Source: Saprospiraceae bacterium (GTDB lineage Bacteria; Bacteroidota; Bacteroidia; Chitinophagales; Saprospiraceae). Taken from it: a DNA stretch of 64,000 nucleotides. Position numbers and translations under genes: made by a program. Shown in pieces: positions 10,043 through 19,214 of this stretch; the first letter of the stretch is position 1, and the number at the start of each line of letters is the position of its first letter. Under the pieces are notes generated by a model, which saw only the letters and a list, made by a program, of their open reading frames with translations, was not told the DNA's origin and ran no database searches. Where the stretch lies: assembly GCA_030729925.1 (NCBI GenBank), contig JANQWK010000012.1:1552-65551 (forward strand). Direction: 5' to 3'.

Positions 10043-10087
10043 TTTTCAGCACCTGTGTACCCAAAAAGTACACAGGTGGCTGGAAAA
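10043..10087 (+). terminator. Strong stem-loop after the aminotransferase gene
   Basis: An 11-bp perfect stem CACCTGTGTAC / GTACACAGGTG (10050-10060 and 10068-10078) with loop CCAAAAA. It is extended by partly paired TTTTCAG and CTGGAAAA flanks. It lies 13 bases after the stop codon and between convergent genes, so it may end transcription from either side. There is no long T run, so it could also be a stability hairpin. The rest of the gap to 10260 is AT-rich with no gene. Confidence 0.5.
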
Positions 10088-10260
10088 CTACAAAGTTTCA
10101 CGGGAATATAATAGCTTGAATAGATCGCGAATGTAGTGCGGTCTGAAGATAGCAACGGTGTAGTTTTCCGATAGGACAAAGCTCTCATGCCTGCAGCCAG
10201 GCTAGGTTGTGTGTATATTGTTATACAAATATAGGGAAATAATTAATATAAAAAAATTTT

Positions 10261-12423
10261 TTACGAAAGTAATTGATAAACAAGCAAACTGCCGAAGTAA
10301 GCGAGGGCGCTGAGGTACAAAAATTGGATCAGGGGCCACTTGTAGCTGTTGGTTTCTCGCTTGACTACAGCGAGGGTACTCATACACTGCATGGCGAAAG
10401 CATAGAAGATGAGGAGGGATAGCGAGGTAGCCAGGTCATAAACCGGTTTGCCGGTATCGGGTCGGATTTCCGCGGCCATTTGTTTGCGCACCGAGTATTC
10501 GTCTGCTTCAGATCCAATGCTATAGATGGTGGCCATGGTGCCTACAAAGACTTCCCTTGCGGCAAAAGAGGTAATCAGGGCGATGCCGATTTTCCAGTCA
10601 AAACCGAGGGGTTGTATGGCGGGTTCTACAAATTTTCCGAATATACCTGCATAGGAGGCTTCCAGTTTTTTGGCAGCGAGGAGGTCTGCTGTCTGGGTTT
10701 CGTCCAGACCCTGCTGCGCGGCTGTATTGTTGGTCTCTTGGATAGCCGCTGCCATACCTGCTTCGGGTCCGTAGCTCGACAAAAACCACAAGACAATGGA
10801 AATGACAAAAATGATTTTTCCGGCTTCCCAGACGAAAGTTTTTACTTTTTCCCAAACGGTGTAGCCTACATTGCGCATGACCGGCCACCGGTATTCGGGG
10901 AGTTCCAGCATCAGGTAACTGCGTTCGCCGGAGCGAAGGATGAGTTTGAAAACCAGTGCCGTGAGCAAGGCAGCGACAATCCCCAGCAGGTACAAGCCCA
11001 TAAAGGCAAGTCCTTGGAGGTTGAAGATTCCCACCGTACTCGCCGGTACGACAAATCCAATCAAAACCGTATAAACCGGAATCCGAGCCGAACAACTGAT
11101 CAGCGGGGTTACGAGTATGGTGATCAGGCGCTCTTTCCAATTGGATATGGTTCGGGTGCTCATAATGGCCGGAATGGCACAGGCACCTCCGGAAATTAAA
11201 GCCACAATGCTCCGTCCGTTGAGACCGAAAAACTGCATGATGCGGTCAAAAATGTAAGCAGCCCTTGCCATGTAACCTACTTCTTCCAAAATGGCAATCA
11301 GGAAGAAAAGAATGGTAATCTGGGGAATGAAAACGAGGATACCCGCAAGCCCGGCAATGATGCCATTGGTGAGCAAATCACTGTACCAGGTGTCCGGCAT
11401 GATTTGCTGTAGTCCTTCTCCAAACCAACCGAAGATGGCTTCGATGCCGTCCATAGGATAGCTGGCCCAGGAGTAAATAGACTGAAACACGAGCAGCATC
11501 AGCAACAAAAACAAAAGAGGCCCCGCAATGCGGTGCGTGAGAATATTATCCAGCTTTTCCGTGAATACCTGACTTTTCCGAGTGGTTTGGGTGCGAATGG
11601 CTTGTTTGACCAGCGGGGTAAAAAAGTTGAAACGCTGGAGGGTTTCGGTAACCTGAGCCCGCAGCGATTCAAATTCGGTCTGTTGTACGACTTTGGCGAT
11701 CTTTTCCCTTCGGGCTTCGCCCAAAAATGGCAACCAGCTGTGGTGATGGGCCATTAAGAGGCCATGATAAGGGGTTTTGCCGGAGGCGATCTCCTGCACG
11801 CTCTTACTGAGCTGTTTTTCTTTGGTACTGAGTTCGTATAGTTTGGGCTGAACCTGTATGGGCCCCTGGAGTTGGTTGATGAGTTCCTGCAACTGAATTC
11901 GGAGCGCCTCCACGCCCGAACCCGTCCTGCTGCTCACCATTACGGTGCGACAGCGCAGCTGCTCTTCCAACAATTCTTTCTTGATCGTGATGCCCCCCGC
12001 TTCCGCAATGTCCGCCATGTTGAGCACCAAGAGCACCGGAAAGCCCAAATCTACTATCTGGGTGAGCAACAAAAGGTGGTTTTCGAGCTTGGTGATATCC
12101 GCTACATAGATGATCGCATCCGGATGGGTGTCGCTGTCCGGGTCCAACAGGTTTTGGATGACAATCCGCTCATCCTGGGAGTTGGGATAACAACTATAGG
12201 TACCCGGAAAGTCTATCAGCGTGACTTCCTGCTGATTGTCCAGCCGGAAATCGCCCTTCTTCCACTCTACCGTGACACCGGGAAAATTGCCCACCTTCTG
12301 GTGTAATCCCGTAAGGAGATTGAACAAAGAAGATTTGCCTGAATTGGGGTTGCCAATCAGCGCTATGTTTACTTTTTTGAAATCGGCGGGCGATTGCCCA
12401 ACCGCTACTTCAGCACTATGCAT
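10261..12423 (-). CDS. feoB: Ferrous iron transporter FeoB
   Basis: A 720-residue inner-membrane Fe(II) transporter. The N-terminal G domain shows G1 GNPNSGKSS, G3 DFPGTYS and G4 NMAD, followed by a helical GDI-like region. The membrane part has two gate domains (one with ISGGACAIPAIMSTRTI) and about ten helices, ending in QFLYLSALAYFGSLLVYQLL. The chosen ATG at 12423 gives MHSAEVAVGQSPADFKK. The longer open frame upstream merely overlaps feoA. The start lies inside the last 19 bp of feoA, so the two are translationally coupled. The length is usual for FeoB without a fused FeoA. Confidence 0.95.
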   Translation of the reverse strand: MHSAEVAVGQSPADFKKVNIALIGNPNSGKSSLFNLLTGLHQKVGNFPGVTVEWKKGDFRLDNQQEVTLIDFPGTYSCYPNSQDERIVIQNLLDPDSDTHPDAIIYVADITKLENHLLLLTQIVDLGFPVLLVLNMADIAEAGGITIKKELLEEQLRCRTVMVSSRTGSGVEALRIQLQELINQLQGPIQVQPKLYELSTKEKQLSKSVQEIASGKTPYHGLLMAHHHSWLPFLGEARREKIAKVVQQTEFESLRAQVTETLQRFNFFTPLVKQAIRTQTTRKSQVFTEKLDNILTHRIAGPLLFLLLMLLVFQSIYSWASYPMDGIEAIFGWFGEGLQQIMPDTWYSDLLTNGIIAGLAGILVFIPQITILFFLIAILEEVGYMARAAYIFDRIMQFFGLNGRSIVALISGGACAIPAIMSTRTISNWKERLITILVTPLISCSARIPVYTVLIGFVVPASTVGIFNLQGLAFMGLYLLGIVAALLTALVFKLILRSGERSYLMLELPEYRWPVMRNVGYTVWEKVKTFVWEAGKIIFVISIVLWFLSSYGPEAGMAAAIQETNNTAAQQGLDETQTADLLAAKKLEASYAGIFGKFVEPAIQPLGFDWKIGIALITSFAAREVFVGTMATIYSIGSEADEYSVRKQMAAEIRPDTGKPVYDLATSLSLLIFYAFAMQCMSTLAVVKRETNSYKWPLIQFLYLSALAYFGSLLVYQLLS

Positions 12424-12644
12424 GCGGCTTCTTCCTTGCGTAGCGCCAAATATTGGTCGTTGACCTTGACATAACAGGCCCCTCCAAAGGGAGAGGTTCT
12501 GACGATGCGGATCTCCGACCCGGGAAGAAGCCCCATGGAGATCAGCCGCGCAGCAATCTGCTCGTCCGTAAAGCGATCTATATGGAAGGTAGTACCTTTC
12601 TGGCAATTGGTTAAGCTGGATCCACTGTTGATTATCGCTACCAC
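12405..12644 (-). CDS. feoA: FeoA-domain protein
   Basis: A 79-residue SH3-like protein that assists FeoB at the cytoplasmic face. Typical features are the ARLISMGLLPGSEIRIV stretch and the small beta-barrel ending in LALRKEEAACIVL. The start is GTG at 12644; no ATG exists in frame upstream before stops. It overlaps feoB by 19 bp and is first in the operon. AT-rich DNA with repeated TTAGA half-sites lies upstream (12648-12670), but I cannot assign a regulator. Confidence 0.9.
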   Translation of the reverse strand: MVAIINSGSSLTNCQKGTTFHIDRFTDEQIAARLISMGLLPGSEIRIVRTSPFGGACYVKVNDQYLALRKEEAACIVLK

Positions 12645-12767
12645 GTTGTCTAATTTTAATTAATCTAAATAACGTTACAATGTAAAGGAAAAATTAATTA
12701 CTCTGGTTGACTTTGGGTATGATATCCGTCATTGATCCTGAAAATTCCCGATTATTAGTAGTCGCAA

Positions 12768-12783
12768 TACCTAATTTTAGGTA
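12768..12783. promoter_or_regulatory. Inverted repeat TACCTAA-TT-TTAGGTA
   Basis: A 7-bp perfect inverted repeat with a 2-base centre. It lies in the 202-bp gap between the divergent feoA and amidase genes, 64 bp before the amidase start and 124 bp before the feoA start. Its form fits an operator for a dimeric repressor. Its closeness to feoAB makes a metal-dependent regulator possible, but no known consensus is matched well enough to name one. Confidence 0.35.
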
Positions 12784-12846
12784 TAATAATTGCCGCCTGG
12801 TGGAAATTTGCCGACATTTTTTTAGCTTCGGTCAAAACGAATAGCC

Positions 12847-14502
12847 ATGATCAACCGACTGATGATTTTTGTTTTGGGCACCCTGGTGCTGAGTGCGACT
12901 TCTTTCCTGGCCTGGAATGGATTTGATAAGGGCGATGTTGCCCGGGCACAAAAATTGATCGGATTGTCTTTTACCGAGGGTAAAATTGATACGATGTACG
13001 AAAACCTGATGGATAATAAAGCGGCTTTTGATACCCTGCGGTCTTATGAATTGGATTACACGACGACTCCTGCGTTGTTTTTTGATCCCCGACCCGTTTG
13101 GATGGAGCTTCCAAAGGGGCAACAGCCGGTTTACTGGGATTTTCCCGAAGGGGTAAGACTACCCGACAACCGGGAAGAGCTGGCTTTTTATTCGGTCGCC
13201 GAGCTTTCCTGGCTGATCCGCCATGGAAAGGTGTCTTCTACAGAGCTTACCCGCTTGTTTTTGGATCGGATCCGGCGCTACGACGGACAGCTGCAGGCGG
13301 TGATTACGCTTACAGAAGATTTGGCGCTGGAACAGGCAGCACGGGCCGACCGCGAACTGGCTTCAGGACGCTATCGCGGTCCGCTTCACGGAATACCCTA
13401 TGGGGCTAAAGATATTATTGCGGTGGAGGGGTACAAAACGACTTGGGGATCAGAACCCTATAAAGATCAAATGCTTGAAGGTACTGCTACCGTGATCGAA
13501 AAGCTGGAGGCAGCAGGGGCAGTCCTGGTGGCAAAGTTGACGAGCGGGGCACTGGCCAGAGGAGATGTGTGGTTTGGGGGACAAACCAAAAATCCCTGGG
13601 ATTTGTCTCAGGGGGCCAGCGGTTCGAGCGCAGGGTCGGCCTCCGCTACCGCCGCGGGTCTGGTGGCTTTTGCGATCGGAACAGAGACCCTGGGCTCGAT
13701 TATTTCGCCGGCCAGCCGTTGTGGCGTGACCGGACTGAGGCCTACCTACGGACGGGTGAGCCGTGCCGGCGTAATGTCGCTTTCCTGGACCTTCGATAAG
13801 GTGGGACCGATCTGCCGCGATGCTTTTGATTGTGCCCTGGTGCTGGACGTGATCCGCGGGAGCGACCCCTTGGACAGAACAGCCGTGGACGCGCCGTTTA
13901 ATTACCGGGCTATCCGAACCGGAGCGAATCTGCGGGTGGGGGTGCTGGCGGCTGAGTTTGATCGGGATACAACCGCAGCGGGAACCAACGGACGGGCAGC
14001 CTTGGAACAACTGGCCGCTCTTGGCGTTCAGTTGCAGGCGGAAACCATTCCCACTGATTTTCCCTACGCCGCCTTCGACCTGATTATCCGGGCAGAGGGA
14101 GGGGCTTTCTTCGATGAATTGGTGCTTTCCGGCGAGGTGGATCAGATGGTACAGCAGGGATCGAATTCCCGTGCCAACTCGCTTCGACAGTCGCGCTTTA
14201 TTCCGGCTGTTGAGTACCTTCAGGCCAACCGCCACCGCAGCCTGGTGATCGAATGGTTCAACCGACTGATGCAAAACTACGATGTGCTGATTGCGCCGCG
14301 CAACGCCCGTTACGAGTCGCTGATCACCAATATGACCGGTCATCCCTCTTTGTCTATACCGACAGGTTTGGACGCAAAGGGCAGACCCACCAGTATTGTG
14401 CTGATCGGCAACCTGTACGACGAGGCGCGCATCCTCGAACTGGGAAGGCTGTTTCAGGAACATACCGATTTTGACGACCAGCAACCACCGCTGTTTCGCT
14501 AA
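12847..14502 (+). CDS. Secreted amidase (amidase-signature family)
   Basis: A 551-residue hydrolase of the amidase-signature family (GatA/FAAH relatives). Residues 1-22 are hydrophobic and act as a signal peptide or anchor. The Ser-cisSer-Lys triad is Lys188 (GAKDI), Ser260 (SGSSAGS) and nucleophile Ser284 (GTETLGSI); the 24-residue spacing between the serines equals that of FAAH. About 90 extra residues precede the catalytic domain. It should cleave an amide, with the substrate unknown. It is not GatA: it is exported, stands apart from gatB/gatC and has the extra N-terminal part. The gene is convergent with the next one, 7 bp apart. Confidence 0.88.
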   Translation: MINRLMIFVLGTLVLSATSFLAWNGFDKGDVARAQKLIGLSFTEGKIDTMYENLMDNKAAFDTLRSYELDYTTTPALFFDPRPVWMELPKGQQPVYWDFPEGVRLPDNREELAFYSVAELSWLIRHGKVSSTELTRLFLDRIRRYDGQLQAVITLTEDLALEQAARADRELASGRYRGPLHGIPYGAKDIIAVEGYKTTWGSEPYKDQMLEGTATVIEKLEAAGAVLVAKLTSGALARGDVWFGGQTKNPWDLSQGASGSSAGSASATAAGLVAFAIGTETLGSIISPASRCGVTGLRPTYGRVSRAGVMSLSWTFDKVGPICRDAFDCALVLDVIRGSDPLDRTAVDAPFNYRAIRTGANLRVGVLAAEFDRDTTAAGTNGRAALEQLAALGVQLQAETIPTDFPYAAFDLIIRAEGGAFFDELVLSGEVDQMVQQGSNSRANSLRQSRFIPAVEYLQANRHRSLVIEWFNRLMQNYDVLIAPRNARYESLITNMTGHPSLSIPTGLDAKGRPTSIVLIGNLYDEARILELGRLFQEHTDFDDQQPPLFR

Positions 14503-14509
14503 AACCGGA

Positions 14510-16354
14510 TTACCGAATCAGGGCTACACTGCCGCTTTGGGCAAAACTTCTTGGCTGCCCGTTTTCGAGACCTTCCCAGCTGACAAACCATACGTAGGTG
14601 CCGCTGGGACTGTCCTCCCCGCGATGGCGGCCATCCCAGGTCAGAGTAGGATCGCTGCTTTCAAACAGCAGTTCTCCCCATCGGGAAAAAACCTTGAGCT
14701 GGAAGGATAAGACGGTGCAATTGGAAAAGAAAGCCAGGCGGTCATTGTTGCCGTCTGCATTGGGAGAAAACACGTTTGGAGCCTGGATCTCACAGACCTG
14801 GCAAGGCCTGACCACCAGGGTATCCGCTATGCTCTCACAGTCGTTGAAAGCCTGCAGAATATAAATGCCGGGACCTTCTACCGCATAATCCGGAAGCGTA
14901 CTGCCATCCTGCCAGCGGTATGCTTTGGCCGTACTTTCCACTGCAATTCGAATGCGCTCCGTATCACACAGGAAAGTATCCCTGCCCAGATCCAGTTGGA
15001 GCGCGGGTTGGTAAAAAATAGTCACCTCGTCGCTGGCTTCCCCACAGGCATTGGTGATGGTCACCCCGTAGTTGCCACTTTCCCGAACCAGCAACGCCGA
15101 TTCTTTGCTGTTGTCCTGCCAACGATAGGTGGCGGCTTCGCCAAAAGCACTGAGCAAAATTTCTTCGCCCGGACAAGCTTCGAGGTCGGGACCCAGATTG
15201 GCAGTGGGAGCGGTAGAAACATAACTCATAGAAACGGTATCGGTATCGGTGCCGCAGGCCGTACTGATCTGCACCGCATACGTGCCGGCTACATTAAAGC
15301 TTCGATTGGGATCGGTCGAGTTATCGTTCCACAACACCTGTGCGCCTATGGCACCCACGCTGAGGTTGAGAATTTCTCCCTCGCAGAGGAAAGTTACGTC
15401 GTCGCCCAGGTCTGCGGGCACATCGAGGGCGTCTATCGGCAGAAGGAGCGATTGCTCCAGGGCAGCATTGCCGCAAAGATCGAGAATTTCGCTGCCGCGA
15501 TTGCTCAGGATGCGCAGTTCGTAAGTACCGGTATCTCTAAGGGGAGGCGTAATGTTTAGGAAAAAAGTTTTGGAAAAATTCCCTCCGGCACTGCAATCGG
15601 GCGATTCCACCGCAAGGGTGTAAGGACCTCCGGGGCCTTTCAGTTCGAAATCGCTCCCATCCACACTGGCACATTGCACGAACTCCGAAAACTGCAATTC
15701 CAATGACCCCCCATCGCACTCCTGTTCCAATCCGGCGTTTTCCCCGTAGGGAGCCTCCTCATCGAAAATGCCGATATCCGAAGAAACCCCAAAGTCAATG
15801 GTATAGCCATTTTTGGATCCGGTCCAGTTGGACACCACCAGGGCATACGTGTTTTGAGCCTTCACGGGGATCAGGGCATTGTAGGGGGTTCGGCCAAACT
15901 CGAAATTGGGGGAATTGGCGCCACAGCCGGCTCCCTGGACGCTGAAATTGGTTTTTCCATCGGCGCCGGTCTGACCGTTGCAGGTTCCTCCACCGGCGGC
16001 ATTACAACTCACGATCAGGGAGGGATCGGTGTAAAGATCGCTGCAACTGGCATCGGTGAGGTTGAACAAGGCCCAGTCGTAATCGTCTGCAAGGTTCATG
16101 GGAGTCAGCAAAAAACCAAAATTGCCGGAAGTATTGACGGTAAAGGTGTACCAAATGGAGTTCGATTCGACCTGCATACAGTTGAAATCCGGGTTGACCT
16201 CGTCAAAGTTACCCCGACCAACAGGCGATTGGCTTTCCACATAGATCTTCTGGCATACCGGGATGGCACCGATACAGTCCTGGATAGAGGCAGTCTGTGC
16301 TCTGAGGACGCTTATTGCAAGAACCAGTCCTACAAAAATGGGTAGTTTTCTCAT
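14510..16354 (-). CDS. T9SS cargo with gliding-motility-type (type B) C-terminal domain
   Basis: A 614-residue secreted protein. A signal peptide ends near residue 19 (VLRAQ). The middle holds three consecutive PKD/Ig-like modules that each begin with D-L-G-x-D and carry a W-x-D-x-S strand and a GTYAV or GIYIL turn. The C-terminus, from CEIQAPNVFSPNADGNND through FSRWGELLF to PSGTYVW, is the gliding-motility-associated type B sorting domain (CHU_C). It should be exported by the T9SS and attached to the cell surface. No catalytic motif is visible, so a structural or adhesive role is likely. It follows the S9 peptidase gene by 20 bp on the same strand. Confidence 0.88.
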   Translation of the reverse strand: MRKLPIFVGLVLAISVLRAQTASIQDCIGAIPVCQKIYVESQSPVGRGNFDEVNPDFNCMQVESNSIWYTFTVNTSGNFGFLLTPMNLADDYDWALFNLTDASCSDLYTDPSLIVSCNAAGGGTCNGQTGADGKTNFSVQGAGCGANSPNFEFGRTPYNALIPVKAQNTYALVVSNWTGSKNGYTIDFGVSSDIGIFDEEAPYGENAGLEQECDGGSLELQFSEFVQCASVDGSDFELKGPGGPYTLAVESPDCSAGGNFSKTFFLNITPPLRDTGTYELRILSNRGSEILDLCGNAALEQSLLLPIDALDVPADLGDDVTFLCEGEILNLSVGAIGAQVLWNDNSTDPNRSFNVAGTYAVQISTACGTDTDTVSMSYVSTAPTANLGPDLEACPGEEILLSAFGEAATYRWQDNSKESALLVRESGNYGVTITNACGEASDEVTIFYQPALQLDLGRDTFLCDTERIRIAVESTAKAYRWQDGSTLPDYAVEGPGIYILQAFNDCESIADTLVVRPCQVCEIQAPNVFSPNADGNNDRLAFFSNCTVLSFQLKVFSRWGELLFESSDPTLTWDGRHRGEDSPSGTYVWFVSWEGLENGQPRSFAQSGSVALIR

Positions 16355-16374
16355 GATGCGTTTTTCCTCAAACG

Positions 16375-19137
16375 TCAGTTTTTGCGATCTGTGTATTCAA
16401 AACCCTGTCGAATTCCTTTTTCCATGGCCGGCACTCCGGATTCCATCCAGCGGGGCATGGGCGCATCTTTGAGGTAATAATCAAAAAATTGCATCATGCG
16501 ATACTGGAAGTCCACCCGATTTTGGCGTTTGACGGGCCAGTGCGGCTCGCCGTTGTAATTGAGCATCCAGACTTTTCGGTCGAGTCGCCGCAGGGCGGTA
16601 AAAAATTCGATACCCTGTTCCCAGGGCACAGCAGCGTCTTCGTCGTTGTGCATGATGAGCACAGGGGTGTTTATTTTGTCGAGGGTGAAGATCGGCGAAT
16701 TTTCCATGAAGCGAACGGGGTATTCCCAGATGGTACCACCAATTCGGCTTTGTTGGTGCTCGTACTGAAACTGTCGGCTCACGCCCGGACCCCAGCGGAT
16801 GCCTCCATAGGCGGATAGCATGTTGACTACAGGCGCACCGGATTCGGCGCATCGAAACATATTGGTGCGGGTGAGGATATAGGCAATCTGGTAGCCACCC
16901 CAGCTGTGTCCTTGCAGCGCTACGCGGTCTTTGTCCACAAAACCGCGATCGAGCAGGTGGGTAACGCCGGAGACCACCGCATTGAAGGCGCTTTCGCCCG
17001 GGTAGCCGATTTTGTAGGGAATATCGGGGTTGAAGACGAGGTAGCCCCGGCTGGCATAAAAGGCATAGGTGATTTGAGAGCGGTTGGGCACCGGTGCGCG
17101 ATGGTTGTGCAATCCGTCGGAACTCCTTTCGTAGAAATTGACGATCATCGGGTACTTTTTGTTGGGGTCAAAGTTGTCCGGCTTGACCAGGAGTCCCTGG
17201 AGCACCTCGCCATCGAGGGAGGTCCAGCTGACCAATTCGATCGAACCCCATTGGTAATCTTCCTGTTGAGGGTTAGCCCGACTGATTTGGGTGCTTTCCC
17301 GGAGATTTTTGCTGTATCGCAAATCCGGAAATTGCTGGTAGTCTTCCAGAGAGAAAACCCAATGATCGGCATTTTTAGCTTTCAGAGGTCGTCTGGACAG
17401 TTTGTAGTCGCCCTTCTGGAGTAAGGTTTTGGTGCCGGATTGTGGTTGGAGTTCGACGTAGCCCTCGGCTTTACTCGCCTCATCAAACAAATGCAGCAGC
17501 CATGGACCTGCCTTCGGAATGCTTTTTTCTTCGGGGCTTACCCGGATGTAGCGCATGACCTGTTTGTCCTTGCGCGCGCCTGTCAGGTTGCGCGGTTTGG
17601 TTGCCCCGCTGGGGTCTATCTGCCAAATATCGTAGCGATCGTAGATCAGCACCGCCGCATCGGCATCTGTCCAGCCGGCCAGGCCGTAGGAAGAGGGGTA
17701 ATCCGGACTATCATTGAGTTCGTCGTAAAAAATGGAAGTCTCCTCCCCGGTGAGTTGTCGGAGCTGCTGCGTCTGGATATGGTAAGCAAACCATGCGCTG
17801 GCGACGACATCGAACCAATAGACATACCGGGCATCGGGGGAAAGCATAGGATTGCCGCGAAGTTTGTTGGCCACTGGTGTTTTGGCTCCGGTGCGGAGGT
17901 TGATCAGGAAAACATCCTTTTTGGCCGGGCCGCCTTCCCAGGACGTTTCGCGGAGGTAGGGGAGGTCGGTATAAGCCAGAGCCACCTCTGCGTCGCCGTC
18001 TTTGCCGGTGAGGATATCGGGCAGTTCGGTACTGCCGAGTTGCAGGAATTTGTCGGCAGGGATATCGTACAAACAAGTATAGCTTTTTCGCTTATCGGCA
18101 GACAATTCCACCTTCTGCTGGGGGTACAGGCGGGCATCGTTGTAGTGCCAGACCTCCACCTGCACGATTTCCTCATCGAGCAATTGGGGATCCTGCTCAG
18201 GCAGTTCCGGAGCGATGCCAAAAAACAAGCGCTGGCCATTGGGAGAGAAGCGCAGTCGCCCATTGGCGCTGATCAGCCACTGTTCGGGCAAAAAGGAAGG
18301 ATCGTGTGCGGGCAGCAAGCGGGTCTGATTCGACTGTAACTGCCAGTGGTGCAGATGCAGTTGTTCGCTCTTGGTTGTATCGGCTTCCAGCAAAAAGGCG
18401 GCTTGCGTCCCATCGGCGCTGCTGCTTAGTTGCTGGCAGGCATTTTTGGCCAGGTGTACGGGTTGTACAGTACCAGTAGTGCCCTGAAACCGGTAAACAC
18501 CCGCTTGTTGGGAGGGTTCCTGCTGCCTGGCGGCAAAAAACAAGACTTCGGTCGTTTCGGCCAGACTATAGTGGGTGACCTGGTCCAGGAAAAAAGCGGT
18601 ATCCCGGTTGAGGGGTTTGACGAGCAAGCGGAAAGCATTTTTGCCGTAGGCTTTATCTTTGCCATTGACTTTGGCCACCACCCAGTTGTCCCATTGTTGA
18701 GGCACCTCCATGCTTTTCAGATCGGGATAAGTCTGTTGTGCGGCGCTTGGCAGATGCACGATCACCAGGCTATCGCCGGGCATTTTATCGGGGGCGGTTT
18801 TGGCTCTTTGGAGCTGCCGGGTTAGTGCTCTTGGCGCTTTTCGGGCAAACACGATGGATTGGCCATCGGGGCTGAAAGCGGGTTGATCGCCTCGTTCGAA
18901 GGAGAGGGTTTGACGGGTCTGGGTATGATAGACTTTAAGCGTAGGATCTCCGAGATCGGTCTTTTCCACCCAGGCGATGTATTCGCCCTGGGAAGCAATG
19001 TGGGTATGCGAAATGGACTGCCAGACGTCGAAGTCGGGGATATCCAGCATCTTCTTATCGGCGGTTTGGCCGAAGGCTAATCCCAGGTAAAGTAAAAATG
19101 AAAAAACGAAGGCGGGGATAGATTTCTGCGTACTCAT
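16375..19137 (-). CDS. S9 family peptidase, large secreted form
   Basis: A 920-residue prolyl-oligopeptidase-clan enzyme with a signal peptide ending AFGQ. The long N-terminal part is a beta-propeller-like region with FSPDGQ and FSPNGQ repeats. The hydrolase domain has the triad Ser745 (GHSWGGY), Asp834 (HNDEDAAVPW) and His866 (GEPHWP). I chose the ATG at 19137 (MSTQKSIPAFVF) because it places the signal peptide at the start; the longer frame to 19164 begins at a non-ATG codon. A TAAATTTG box (minus strand, 19162-19169) fits a -7 element 25 bp before this start. It is likely co-transcribed with the T9SS cargo gene downstream. Confidence 0.9.
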   Translation of the reverse strand: MSTQKSIPAFVFSFLLYLGLAFGQTADKKMLDIPDFDVWQSISHTHIASQGEYIAWVEKTDLGDPTLKVYHTQTRQTLSFERGDQPAFSPDGQSIVFARKAPRALTRQLQRAKTAPDKMPGDSLVIVHLPSAAQQTYPDLKSMEVPQQWDNWVVAKVNGKDKAYGKNAFRLLVKPLNRDTAFFLDQVTHYSLAETTEVLFFAARQQEPSQQAGVYRFQGTTGTVQPVHLAKNACQQLSSSADGTQAAFLLEADTTKSEQLHLHHWQLQSNQTRLLPAHDPSFLPEQWLISANGRLRFSPNGQRLFFGIAPELPEQDPQLLDEEIVQVEVWHYNDARLYPQQKVELSADKRKSYTCLYDIPADKFLQLGSTELPDILTGKDGDAEVALAYTDLPYLRETSWEGGPAKKDVFLINLRTGAKTPVANKLRGNPMLSPDARYVYWFDVVASAWFAYHIQTQQLRQLTGEETSIFYDELNDSPDYPSSYGLAGWTDADAAVLIYDRYDIWQIDPSGATKPRNLTGARKDKQVMRYIRVSPEEKSIPKAGPWLLHLFDEASKAEGYVELQPQSGTKTLLQKGDYKLSRRPLKAKNADHWVFSLEDYQQFPDLRYSKNLRESTQISRANPQQEDYQWGSIELVSWTSLDGEVLQGLLVKPDNFDPNKKYPMIVNFYERSSDGLHNHRAPVPNRSQITYAFYASRGYLVFNPDIPYKIGYPGESAFNAVVSGVTHLLDRGFVDKDRVALQGHSWGGYQIAYILTRTNMFRCAESGAPVVNMLSAYGGIRWGPGVSRQFQYEHQQSRIGGTIWEYPVRFMENSPIFTLDKINTPVLIMHNDEDAAVPWEQGIEFFTALRRLDRKVWMLNYNGEPHWPVKRQNRVDFQYRMMQFFDYYLKDAPMPRWMESGVPAMEKGIRQGFEYTDRKN

Positions 19138-19214
19138 TACTTTTTTAGTCTTAGTTTGCACCAAATTTAAACAATTGATCAGGAAATTGAGCAGTTTGTA
19201 AGTTTTTAGTCATT

